Positions 10,643 to 21,619 of a DNA stretch of 64,000 nt are shown here, in pieces (the stretch's first letter is position 1; every line of letters begins with the position of its first letter). Below the pieces are notes generated by a model. The model saw nothing but the letters and a program-made list of their open reading frames with translations, had not been told where the DNA came from and did not search any database. The translations under genes were made by a program, and so were the position numbers. Source of the DNA: Coniferiporia sulphurascens (lineage: Eukaryota > Basidiomycota > Agaricomycetes > Hymenochaetales > Hymenochaetaceae); the NCBI GenBank assembly GCA_002794785.1, contig NBBA01000010.1, forward strand, positions 1,612,001 to 1,676,000. Direction: 5' to 3'.

Positions 10643-13600
10643 TTACCATCCACCAGGCGGTCCGGGTGGGCGCTGGTACCCTCCAGGTGGAGGGCTGCTG
10701 TAGTAGCTACTCTCACCAGGGAATGGTGGTGGACCCGGAGGCGCCGCATACGCGCCTGCGTCAGGGAACGATGGTGGGCCGCCAGCACCGGGAACGACGG
10801 CGGGCCGCCAGCACAGGGAACGACGGCGGGCCACCAGCACTGGGGAACTGCGGACCGCCTCTGGGCATTGAATATCCTCCAGGCGTGTCGGCACCTGGGA
10901 ATGATGGGCCTCCGAAAGAAGACGATGGTGGTCCCGGAGGAGGACCGCCGTAAGATGGCGCGTAACCATGATGCGCATGATCATCCTGTCTGCTATCTGG
11001 TCCTGAACTTCCCGGGAAGGATGGGAATGACGGGGGCGGTCCCGGTGGTGCAATATTATCCTGCCTACCCCCGGAACCCGAAAAGGGCGGGAAGGACGGT
11101 GGTACTCCTGGTGGTGAAAATTCATCCCGTCTGCCTCCAGCGCCTGCGAAGGGCGGTAAAGACGGTGGCGATCCTGGCGGTGCACTGAATGGTCCCGTAC
11201 CCGAATAGCTTGACGTCGAGTATTGACTAGTGGTACCAGAGCCCGTACTTACCGACGTGTGCATCCTTCCAGAATAGTAGCTTGCAGCTTCGCCCGTCGA
11301 AGACACAGGCGCAGGGCGCATTTGCAGACGTGCCCGAGTAATATCCAGATGACGACGAAGATCCTGCACCCCCGCCAGTGTGTGTATGGACATGACCTTC
11401 CCTATATCCGTAACCCGGGTTTGCGTGTTGACCCGGGTGGAATGACGAAGCTTGGTTCAGCAGCGATTGCGCCTGGGAGACTCCCGGTATTGCGCTCACG
11501 TAGCTATTGAGCTGTTGCTGCGCACCTTGTGCGGCATTCCACGCGACACCACCAGTCGCGGAGGACTCGCCACCGTCGCCCTTACCACGGATGTTATTAT
11601 GCCCACGAACGGACTCCTTCGTCAGGCGTCCAATAACCGATTGCTGCCTTTGTCCAAGGCCCTGTACCCAGTCACGCATACACTGCATCATTTCCCGCTG
11701 GATCTGCGAGTGGGAGCTGTGGAAATCCGGGTGAAACCTTAATGACCCATGAGACAACCGGAAGAGGAGCATCGAAGACTTGGTTTCTTACATGCACTGT
11801 AGGATATCTTCCGTAACTTGGTGTACGTTGACAGAAGTATCGCCCCAAGCCTTTACGATAGAGTTGGCGGCGTATCCGACAATAACTCTGGCTATCTTTC
11901 CTGCAGGCTCATTAAGGACCAAGTTCTGCAAACAGCGTCAGTATTGCAAATTGTTCACGCGTCATTAGGCCACTCACAAAGTGATCTTTACTAAGGAAAG
12001 AGTGTGTAGGGTCAGACTACAAACACAATTTGCCATTTATTTTCTTTCCATAAGAAAAAGGGAGCGCCGATACTCACAGCATTCGCGTCATTGAATACCT
12101 TGACACGGATTGAATTAGGTCAAAGAGTGCTGTATAATCTGGTAGAGCTTACTTCATATTGATCATGATTATCAATGACTTCTCCCGACGCGCTCATGAG
12201 CCCAGTCGTTGCAGCCTTCATGATAGGCTTCAAGAATGGCTCAAGTGTCGTAAAGACAAACACAGAAATGGAATCCATAAGCTTCTCAATGAGCGGCCCG
12301 AGTCCAGGTATTTTCTCTGAAGACGCGTCAGTCTGTCATCGACGTCACCGACCAAGCATATCTAGAAGCTCACCAATAGTCTTTTCGATCTTCTTGACAA
12401 CTTCAGAATGTGTGCACCATTAATATACATAAAGTCAGCCGGAGATCCTCCCCCCGCGTCAGCGGTCTCTTGCTTACCAGAGTCTCTAAAGGTCAGCACC
12501 TGCCACAATACTGCATGCAGCTCCTGTGGATTCATGTCTTCCGGGCGCTTTCCGCCAGCAGCAGGGCCCGCACGGATACGCTCAATGTCATCCATTCCGC
12601 GACTCATCTCGGACTTGCTCATGCCCGAGTCGTCGTTTCCGAAAGGGATTCTTCCTAGCAGCTCCCGGATGAGCCCTGCAGAAATGCCGCTGTCACCCGG
12701 CCCACCAGGACCGGAGCGGGAACGGCTGCTCGCCTTGTCGAGCTCGCGGTTCAGATCCGAGACGGACGCTTCGCTCTGGTGAATGAATGTGCATGAGGGT
12801 CATTTAGAATGCGTACGAATGGGTACTGCACACGCACGATGTGATCTGTTGCTTCTCCTAACAAACTGTGAATGAAATCGCTCGATCCGAAGCTGCCTTT
12901 TCATTAATTTGTGTTAGCGTGAACGCACTCTACAGAAGCTCCTTAAGGATACCTGTAACAAGGGGCGCCACGGACTTCCCGCCCGGTGCCTGTATTCTCA
13001 CCCGATCACCCACATGGACGAATACTTGCGTGTGTCCCATAGATACGAGCACAAGCTCGCAGAAGTTCGAATGCGCAGTGAAGTCCTCGAGAGTGTGCAG
13101 CTTTTCGAAGACGTCATTAAGGGCCCGATGCACGGAATGAAGGGGAGTTATATACTCACGGCCTGCCCGAGAAGTCGGTAAGACTCGTATAAATCTTGCT
13201 TCTGGCCACTCGCACGATGTTGGCGTCCAAGGTGAATGCACCTTTCCAAGGTTCGTCGAACAACGGCCTTTGAGGTGTCCCACGTACCATTTTCTGTAGA
13301 TATTATATCCGTTAAAACCCTTTTTCTTTCCAAGCTACAACGCTAATAATGCAGACCGTTTGCGATGTAGTTCTTCATACCCGTTCGCGGATCAATCTCC
13401 AGTTCACGGGAGTCAACGGGCCGCGAAGTTTTGGATTGTATTTCCGCGCATCTTCGCCCTCTCCATAACCTTTAGGGTTGTCAATGTGCTCTGTCTTTTT
13501 AGAACAACATCATCAAGACATTAAAATCCATTAATAATAAGAGGAACGCACTGGGAGATAGACTCCGAGCCGCTCCTCCGTCACTTCAAATTCATGCGTT

Positions 13601-14289
13601 GCGTACCCGTGCGCGAGGAAGCCAAGCGCCATGCATAGATTGATGATCGTCTGTAAATAATCATAGTTAATTAGCCAAAAGTAAAGTAAGCTTGAACCAT
13701 AGTAGAGCGAAGCATGTGCCGATCTCTTCATTACGACGTCATAGCGCTATTTCCGATCATCCAGCGGTACAAAAGAAAAGAAAAACTTACTTGCAGCGGA
13801 AGCTTTTTGAGACTAGCGATATCGACGGCTTGCGAGTAATCGCGAAGCCAATTTCTGGCAAAGAGGTAGGAATTTATAATTGAAAAAATATCGCATAGAT
13901 CCTGCGTTACGCACCCAAAGTATATCCTCTTGATGTCCAGCCCCCCGAACTTGCTCTTGCCGGCCAACGCTCCCATAATTCCCCACCAGATTTCTTCGCA
14001 ATCTCTGCGAGTATGTCTTCCTGAGTAGATGCAGAATCGTCAGACCCCGGTCCCGCTTTACCCATTGAGATTAAGATAAACGCACGATATCGCCATGCCG
14101 GAATGCGCGTCCCTCCATATATGCGAAGCTAAAACGCGCCTCAGCACACCATTCACAGACAACAGTCAAAGCTCGTACGTACCTCGGAATATTACCCGCT
14201 CCGAAGGCGTATACGCCATTTCCTGGTAGACATACGAGTAGCACGAAGAGTATTATGAGTAGAGTCGTCGAGCTTGAGCTGGACGGCAT
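10643..14289 (-). CDS. het-c: HET-C family protein (heterokaryon-incompatibility related), frame-disrupted
   Basis: This belongs to the fungal HET-C family, whose Neurospora member takes part in vegetative incompatibility. A signal peptide (LLIILFVLLVCLPG) is followed by the family landmarks: AFGAGNIP, AYMEGRAFRHGDI, LDIKRIYFG joined by splicing to NWLRDYSQAVDIASL, GYATHEFEVTEERLGVYLP, EHIDNPKGYGEG, WDTSKAVVRRTLERCIHLG, HTLEDFTAHSNFCELVLV, FGSSDFIHSLLGEATDHI, a middle region with LEPFLKPIM, SFLSKDHF and NEPAGKIARVIVGY, then a glycine/proline-rich tail made of PPSFP-G repeats. There are about a dozen exons. The frame breaks at least twice in conserved exons (near 13,981 and 13,418) and twice in the tail repeats (near 10,815 and 10,790). 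Each break is cured by one extra base in a short G or C run. It is either a pseudogene-like allele or sequence error. Start: ATG 14,289. The last frame ends at 10,643. Confidence 0.85.
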
Positions 14290-15490
14290 CCTTCTTGCGT
14301 TTTGCGTTATTCTCACTAGTGCTGGCAGCCGCGGCGTCCTTCGAGGTTCAAAATTTAGAGATAATGCTCTGAGACGATGGTGGTACAGATGTAAAGATTA
14401 GAAAGACGAGCGATGATGGTAGATGTTAAGTAGAACAAATCCGAGTCGACCGCACCCCCTCGTCCGCGCCACTACACAGTCTTGGCATTATTATTGGCAA
14501 TCATGGATCATGGGCGGTGCATCAATGCCGCATTTGGTTCACGACTCCAATTACGTAAATAATTTTCTTTTCTTTGTTTCCGACAAACGCAAACAGTTCA
14601 CAACAAGAGAAGGTAACGATGAAGAGGGGTAAAAATGCAGTTGAATGCCTGGACAGCTAAGCATTACTTCAGCAGGGGCTGACAGGTAGCATGTCGTTCT
14701 AACAAACAATTAATGCCGGCACCCCCCTGTTGCGTAAAAATAAAGTTCGCATATGGGCTTATGTTAACCAGTGCCATTAATAGTTGCCTCCGCCACAAAC
14801 GCAAAACCGCTTTATACTCGCAGCAATTAGCACACAGACAGTATCGCCTGAGTCATTAGCCAGCCTTCGTTTTTTTATTTAAAAAAAAGGTTATATTGAC
14901 CATCGGTGCGACTAGAAATGCACCCTAAGGACACTAGACAAGGACGCCGAGAGGCGAAGGCCCGCAATTAATGATACGCGGTAATCAATGATTAGAAGAA
15001 CGAAAGAGGGTACGGGCTGTCCTAGGAAAAGGAAAGGAGCAGAAAGGAGAGAGCGAGGATCCGGCAGAAACGGAAACAAGGGGGTGGAGAAGGCGGGTAA
15101 GCAAATTCTATACGGCCGCGTGACTATTAAATACTACGTGCTTCTAACTTACTACTTATACAAGCTAAGTACAATTGTATGGAAGAACTGCTTGACATGC
15201 TTATCGGGTTGGAGGGGCTTCCGAAAGTATAAAAATATGGGGAGGCTAATCTTATGAGCGCAAAGTCCGAGAGAGTATTACATGAACGATTTCGTTTTTT
15301 GAGTGGAGGAAAAGGAGAGGAAGCGTGTTGGTGTGATTGTGATGTAGACGTGGGTGTGGAGAGAGAATAGAAGCGGAGCGAGAAAGGTGAGGCCCCAGAT
15401 GAAATTGAGGTAATGAAAAACGAACGAGCGGATCGGGGCGAGAGGAGTATGAAACAATGGTGTGAAGGGAGTGAGAGATTTGCCCAAGGC
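14290..15490. other. Intergenic, HET-C promoter
   Basis: The stretch holds the 5' flank of HET-C and the 3' flank of the next minus-strand gene. It contains a poly-T/poly-A tract at 14,870-14,890 and a purine-rich run at 15,020-15,090. The open frames here are long only because of low-complexity Ser codons, and I reject them. Confidence 0.5.
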
Positions 15491-16453
15491 TCATGATTCC
15501 TGGAAGACTTCGACGACATTCGTGCTCGCAATCTCACGGTTGGTAATCGTCATAAGACCTTCTACCCCTTTCACTTGCTCCAACGCGACGGGCTGACGCG
15601 GTTCACGGAGGGGCGAGCAAGCTGCAGTTGCGGTGTAGCGGACCTAGAGCGCAAATTGAAGTAAGCGGCTACGCACGGACAACGCGAGGAAGTAGTGCGC
15701 GGAGAGAGGTCCACGAAGATACGAAGGTTTGTGCACACAAGACTTACCAGAACTCTATAGCTACCATCGCTTCGGTGTTTAGGACCACAAATGGAGCACG
15801 ACCAACTGCGTAACGGAGACGTAAGTAAAAGGTAGCGACTAAGGAAGTCGGATGAACGGAACCCACTGCTCGTCGACCAATACGTTTGCGTGGAAAAGGC
15901 TAGCACGGTCCAGAAGACTTGCGCGGCTTGCGCGCAAAAGTCTTGGAACGTCCACGGCGTCCGCGCAAGTGAAGACGTCCTGAACTTCGAGGCGCGCGCG
16001 TCTTTTGTGTGTACCCTCCGCATCGTCCGCCGTGAGGAGCGAAGAGTGCGTTATGGGCTCAGGCCCTGACGTCGACTCGATATGATGCGCTTTGACCTTC
16101 TTCTGCACACGCCGCAGCTTGACGAATATGTTCGCGACGTGCGGGAAGGAGAGCGAGCGTGCCGCCACCGACTTGCTCGAGGTGGGCGAGGCGGGTGGCT
16201 GGTCGCCCTCCTTGTCCGAGGGCACGCTTTCGGACTCTGTGGCTGCAGCGGCGCGCTCGGGGTTCGACACGGAGCGGCGTTGCGGCGGCGGAGACTGCAT
16301 GCTGGGGAAGACGATCTGGCTGCTGCGGCGCTTCGGCGCGATGATGGACACGACGGCCCTGGTGGGAGATATGTACGAGAAACGCTTGCGGGTGGGCGAG
16401 GGAGGCGAGGTGTGCGGATTCAAGGCTGTCTGTGTTTGAGTCATGGTTGCCAT
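15491..16453 (-). CDS. Hypothetical basic Ser/Pro-rich protein, multi-exon
   Basis: Not recognised. The first exon (ATG 16,453) encodes a disordered, basic, Ser/Pro-rich N-terminus with several phosphosite-like RxxS motifs (RKRFSYIS, PKRRSSQIVF). A better-ordered stretch follows with ANIFVKLRRVQKKVKAHHI and a Leu/Arg-rich helix ending near VLVDEQWVPF. The frame then meets a stop at 15,839. Downstream, exons with high G/C third positions continue the gene: YAVGRAPFVVLNTEAMVAI, and after another intron a last exon ending VEGLMTITNREIAS then TNVVEVFQES and TGA at 15,491-15,493. The exact first splice (probably GT at about 15,859 to AG near 15,805) is uncertain. Confidence 0.5.
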
Positions 16454-17699
16454 GAGGGGATGCAGTTAAGCGGGCTGGTTGTAGGGAGGAATTGTAAAGG
16501 AGTCGTTGGTTTGACGAGTCTATATACGCGGCCACCGGAAATAGAATTGTCGTGTCGCTTCCGAGTCGCTCCTTTGAACGCTTCCACGAATCCACTGGAG
16601 TTCCTTTAGGGGGACAAGCTTCAAACTTCAATGGATCCCGGCGGTGGGCTTAGAATCTCTCATCAACGGCATCGCTAGGCGTTATTTTATCTACCCGGAC
16701 GCGCTATCCAACAAGTTGATGATGCAGTTGGTAGGAGACGCGGCGGCGATCATCTGATCTGTTGGGCTGGCAAAGGCGAACGCGCTGCCGCATAATCGTC
16801 GTGTCGTTTGATGCATCATCCTTTGTGAGGGGCACATGTCGAATGGGTTGTGTGATCAAATGATGGAGCAAGTGTTCCCACAGCAGGCGGCATTAAGGAG
16901 GAGAGGAGATTGATTGGACTTTAGTGTATTGTCGTCCCTACTGCGCACACTAAGACGGGAGACGTGCGTACAATGGAGTCGAGCCAGAAAGGGGCGACGC
17001 TAGCCGACTCCTCTCCATCCCTCCCTTTGTCGAACTATGCGTCCGGGAAGCATACCCCCGGTGGATAATGGCCAACATCGACGTTCCTGGTTAACATGGG
17101 CTTTCGGCGTGATTGTGTGATGGAAGCTCGGATGGCTTTAATGTATCGACACGTTGTCGAGTCATGAGCTCAGCCGTCGCTGCATCCTGTTATAGGGGCA
17201 CCCCTCTCTACGTCAGCTCACCCGGGCTCGAGCTACGTCGCATTCGTTGCGTCGTCGTATGCAGCAACTCTCAGGCTGCATCTGAAACGAACCGAGACTC
17301 AAACTGTTTCATTTTCCGTCGCATCAAAAGATATCAGTTTCCATACGCCGATGCAATGTTTGCAGAGCCACCCAGGCTGGCGCGCCTTTGGATTTTCTAC
17401 CGCCTTTTTTCGCCGATGCGCTCGTGTTCGTACAATTCCCTAGTTAGTATCCAGTTGAGGTGTGGCTATTTGCTATAAATATTATTACCATAAGAATGTG
17501 CGCATCAAGGGGCGGCCAGCACTATTTACATTGCGATTTAGTGTGCATATAATCAGTACATCCGTAACCATCACTCTATGTAAATGTTCCTATCAATGGA
17601 CTAATACGTATATACCAATAATATTAGACATGCACTATGCGAATAAACCTATTGTTCTTATATCCAAGTCATTAGTCATATGTCGAGTTTGTATAAACT
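16454..17699. other. Intergenic
   Basis: About 1.2 kb with no supported gene. It holds the 5' flank of the minus-strand gene at 15,491-16,453 and the 3' flank of the acidic protein gene. The plus-strand frame at 17,113-17,478 has no recognisable content. The last 250 bases are AT-rich. Confidence 0.5.
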
Positions 17700-19374
17700 C
17701 TAACATTTAGTCGCATATATAGTAACGACGCTATCCCAAGTCTTCGTCAATGTTGTTCCTTTAATGAGTCTTGCTTCCCCTGGGGCTGCTTCGTCTCCGC
17801 TCAGCACCTCATCTTCGTCAAAGTCGCTGTCTACGGAGCTCATCGTACAGTCCCTGTCGCTCATCATCGCGTCCATCTGCCCAGAACCGGACGCCGCTAA
17901 CTGAAGATGGTCGGCGTCCGAGAGTGTCTGCTCCACCTTAAGCTTGAGTTCGTCATCCTCACTGATATCGGTGCTGTAATCTGCTTCCGAGTCCCAGTGC
18001 GCGTCTATCCCGTTCTTGGGCCAGTTTAAACCGGGTACATAGTCTGCTTCGTTTTCGAGTTCGGGATCGTCGTCGGTGGTGTCGTACTCTTCTGTGCGGA
18101 TGACGGGACCGTTGTATAGCCGGCTGTCGTAGGGTTCGTCCAATTCCGCGTCTTCAGCAATAACACGCTTTCCTAAGGTCTCGTTGTATTCATCCTCTGC
18201 CTTCCCTGCCTCGCTGCTGTCCATAGTGGAGTCGTCTGACTCTGAGTTTTCGTCACCTTCTACAGCTTCCAAATCAATAACCTCGTCCTCTTGATCGCTT
18301 TCGCCGTCTTCCTCCATCTTCTCCCCGTCTTCGTCTTGCTTCTGGCCAGTACCGGCTTCGAAAGCTACGGCGGGGCGCGTAGCCCACACTCCAGGAGACT
18401 CTAGTACCGTCTCCCATTTTTCCTCGAGATGGGGGTGCTCTGGGTCGGGAAATCGAAGCGGATACAGGATTACCTCTTCGAGCAGGTCTTCGATGAACTG
18501 CGTACCGTCGAGGTCGTCAGAGGAGAGCTCGACGCGTCGGCCTAGGTAGATTTTCCAGCAGTCGCCCTGCTTCATCACCGGGCTCGAGAACGCGTCGAAG
18601 ATGTCCTGGTCCGCCCACGCGACGATGCCTGTCTCGTTGTTGAATTCCAGGAGGAACATCTCGCACATTGCGCGCGTCGCGCCGCGGGAGAGCAGCGCGG
18701 AGTACTCGGCCCTGTGTCCTTTTTTGTATGGAAAAGGGATATCGACGAGGCGGATGTTTTTGCCCGCTTCGAGCGTGGGCGTGGTACCGCGTGGTGCGAG
18801 ACGTCGGTCGGGGTTGAGAGCTTCGTGGTCTGTGACGACGCTTCTGTATAGCTCAGCGCCGAAATCGACCTAAGGCGAACCATCATGAATAAGAGGGGTC
18901 GGACGGACAAATGTGGTCGGAACGTACCTCATCATCATCATCGCCGTCGTCGTCATCAGGCTCGTGTTTTATGTCACAGCCCTGACAGAGGTTGTTTGAA
19001 ACCTCCCAACCGCACCCCGAGCAGCGGAAGATATTGTCAAAATAATCGAAAAAAGTTCCTGGCTCTGATTCGGTGTCGCTTTCCTCGTCGTCTGATTGCT
19101 CTTCTCGTTTCGGCTTTGAATCATCGTCACAATTTATATGGGCGTTCTCACCGGCCTCGGGGGTCCCATTGGCGATGTTGTACGCGGTCAATGCGGCACG
19201 GAGGGCCACGATCTCTCTGTCTTTCTCCTCGATTCTCTATGGGTAAAATTGTTTGCGAGGACTCAGACTCGGGAAAACCGCGATTCATGGGAGAAAAGTA
19301 CGGCGCACCAGTTCCAGCCTCCGCTTCTCGCGTTCGTGGGCTAATCGCAGACCGTCTGGACGACTACTCGGCAT
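17700..19374 (-). CDS. Acidic protein with an N-terminal coiled coil and a CxxC-CxxC zinc-ribbon-like motif
   Basis: This is a basidiomycete-type protein of unknown function, possibly of the DUF8191 group (family name from memory, not checked). It starts at ATG 19,374 with a charged helix (LRLAHEREKRRLEL). That joins across an intron ending near 19,240 to RIEEKDREIVALRAAL, giving a short coiled coil. Next come a Ser/Asp/Glu stretch and a four-cysteine motif FRCSGCGWEVSNNLCQGC that could bind one zinc. After a further intron (about 18,872-18,925) follow VDFGAELYRSVVTDHEAL, MCEMFLLEFNNETGIVAW and a long acidic tail (EEDGESDQEDEVIDL and similar). The stop is at 17,700. The C-terminal 150 residues are mostly Asp/Glu/Ser. 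A decayed partial copy lies just upstream. Confidence 0.7.
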
Positions 19375-19660
19375 GGTTCCAAGAAATTGCTCTAAGGCTG
19401 TAATTTGCAATTGCGAGTCTGTGAGGAGACGCGACGCGACGCGACTGGGCGGTGCAGCGGACTTCTAACCCGGGTTGCCGCGGCACGGAAGCCGAAAATT
19501 ACCCGGCACGAGTCTTTCATCCCGTTCGTTCGTTCGTGAGGACGTGCGCACAATTCGTGGGTTTGTTTTTTTACACGATCGCTTCTTCATTTTTGTTGAT
19601 AGACTACCCGCGTGAGACCGGCACTGTTAGCGCCTTGGTTCTATCCTCTGTAGATAAAGT

Positions 19661-20290
19661 TCAAGAAATGCACCGCATACATGCAGCGACTCCCTGCGGT
19701 ACATCTGTAATCTCTTTGAGCCTTGCCTCTTCTAGGGCCGCCTCATCGCCGCCCATCATCTCATCATCTCCGTCAAAGTTGGTGTCGGCGAAATTCCTTT
19801 CGCAACCATAGTTGCCCGTCTCCTTCGCGGTCGCCATTCTGGACCTGACAGCAGCCGCTTGAAGCTGATTGGTGTCTAGTATCATATAGTAGAAGTGTTT
19901 GTCTCGCCTTGGGTCTGTCATCTCCGCTGGTATCGCTGTCGTAAGTCCCAAAGCACGTCTATGCCATCCCCGGCTCAGGACCCATCGAGTGCACAGTCCG
20001 TATGGGTTTCGGCCCCGGAATTGTCGACGGTGTCGAATGTTTCCGTACGAATGACGGGGTCGTTGTGCAGCAGGACGTCGTCAGCGTCGTCAGTGAAGTT
20101 GCTTTCCCAGGCCACCACCGTATTCGTTTCCTGGATGTAAAGCCGAAATGTGGTTCATATGGGGATTCGTATTCAGTATTGAAATACTGGCAGATGCGGC
20201 CTCCTACTGCATCTCGGACAGCGAAATATATCGGATGAGGAAATGACCTCATATTGTTCGTCCCGTTTCATAGGGCATTCACACCGAGAG
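19661..20290 (-). pseudogene. Degenerate partial tandem copy of the acidic zinc-ribbon-like gene
   Basis: Translated in pieces, this stretch repeats the neighbouring gene in the same order and strand. SDIFRCPRC and GGRICQYFNTEYE match the cysteine motif, with one Cys replaced by Phe and a frame change between the halves. LLHNDPVIRTETFDT matches RLYNGPVIRTEEYDT of the intact gene. GDGIDVLWDL matches KNGIDAHWDS. DGDDEMMGGDEAALEEARL matches DEDEVLSGDEAAPGEARL. An in-frame TGA sits where the intact gene has the Trp of its NWPKNG segment. I read it as a tandem duplicate that lost much of the middle and is no longer coding. Confidence 0.65.
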
Positions 20291-20730
20291 TCACGGCCGA
20301 AGAGTAAGAGCTTGGTTCTTTTTCAATTCCACCAGTAAATCATAACCTCAAGCTTGTGCGAGAAATTCGGACAAACGCCAATTGCTGAGAAAATGCAGGA
20401 CATACCAGCTTAAGCCGCCGCCTTTCATGCCCACGAGTCGACCGCAATGCATTCAAACGGCAACTGAACACCGTGCGGGTGCGAGGACGCGACGAGACGC
20501 GACACGATGGGCGCCTCCAAGCTGCCTCGGCCCGAAGCCGCAAAACAAGCCCACGGACAGTCATCTTCACCGCCTCTCTTCAAACGTGCTCGACATTAAT
20601 TCTTTCTTGAAAGACACAACTTCGGCGCAGTGGCCATCGCTACGGCGGGATCTGATGGCAATCTATACCTTGCTTTTAAACCGCTTCGTCCTCTTTTCCT
20701 TTCATACTTAGCTCCCATCAACCATTGACA
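20291..20730. other. Intergenic; shared GACGC-type motifs
   Basis: No gene. A GACGCGAC-rich patch at 20,485-20,505 resembles a patch (19,425-19,445) upstream of the intact acidic gene. This suggests that the duplication carried promoter sequence with it. The right end is the 5' flank of the gene starting at 20,731. Confidence 0.35.
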
Positions 20731-21619
20731 ATGGCAGCCGCACCGAATGAAAGTGGTATTGGCCGCAGCAGCTACCAGCCTCCGCAGATGCAGATGCCGA
20801 CGCTGTATAACCTTGGCAACGAAGAACACTCGGAGGCCGGACGCGTTCTCCTCCTTTGGCCGGTCCGCCAGCCTTTCCGACTCCGAGTGTCCCAGCTCCC
20901 GCGCACGCACGGGGCCCGTCGGGATCGTCGCCACCGCCCCCGTCTTTCCCAAATCCGCACGGGCAGAATCGCAGTTCGCACACAGCTGGCCAGGGTTCCA
21001 TCGGAAGTGCGTATCTCCCTCCTTTTCGTTCGCCCTTTTGTTCGCTGAACCGAGTTTTTCTTCTCAAGGTATCTCACATTCTTACCCACCTGACGGTGGC
21101 CCGGCAGCGATACGAAATGCCTCGTCGCCTCCGCCTCCATACATGCCGCACGGTCCGCAAATGACACAACCTCTCCCACACGGAAGCATGCGTCCCGCTC
21201 CCGAAGATAGGATCTTATCCCACCAAGCAGCTCATCAAGGTGCTCACGAAGGGTCGCAGGGGGTGTTCGACACGACATATGCACATGAGTACGAAGCTGG
21301 ACAAGGCGGTTACGACGACGTACAGTCGGTACAAAAAGTGCGCTTGGGTGGGCCACATCTGATGGACTGCTGCGGCTGGTGAGTCACTTACACATCGGTA
21401 TCAAAGTCCCTTTAGTACCGCAAGCTTCTTTCATTCGGTCGGATCTGCCGTATATCACCCGCTAGACGTGCCCCCCGGCAATTCTTGGCGTTTTGTTTTT
21501 GTGCAACCCGCCCTCCCGTTTTCTCTGCATACTCTCACGTTACAGTCGGGCTTACGCGGATTTTCAGCTTCGCGGGCTTGTGCGCCGGGCTTGTCTGTTG
21601 TGCGGCATGTTGCTGTTAA
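20731..21619 (+). CDS. Small Pro/Gly-rich protein with a cysteine-rich C-terminal tail (CYSTM-like)
   Basis: There are three exons: 20,731-21,006, 21,069-21,378 and 21,568-21,619. The N-terminus (MAAAPNESGIGRSSYQPP) leads into a Pro/Gly/Ser-rich region with PPPPSFPNPHG and SSPPPPYMPHGPQ. The C-terminus, built from the last two exons, is LMDCCGCFAGLCAGLVCC followed by AACCC and the stop. That pattern, a short hydrophobic segment full of cysteines at the extreme C-terminus, is the hallmark of CYSTM proteins, which sit in membranes and are linked to stress tolerance in other eukaryotes. The family call is an inference from pattern alone. The exons total 638 nt, one short of a multiple of three. 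The start frame and the Pro-rich frame are joined only if one base is missing near 20,832-20,850. Confidence 0.55.

Noticed and set aside
15127..15537. Minus-strand Ser-rich frame of 136 codons
   Set aside because: It lies in the 3' flank and consists mostly of Ser/Ser-Pro from a purine-rich strand. It overlaps the stop of the gene at 15,491.
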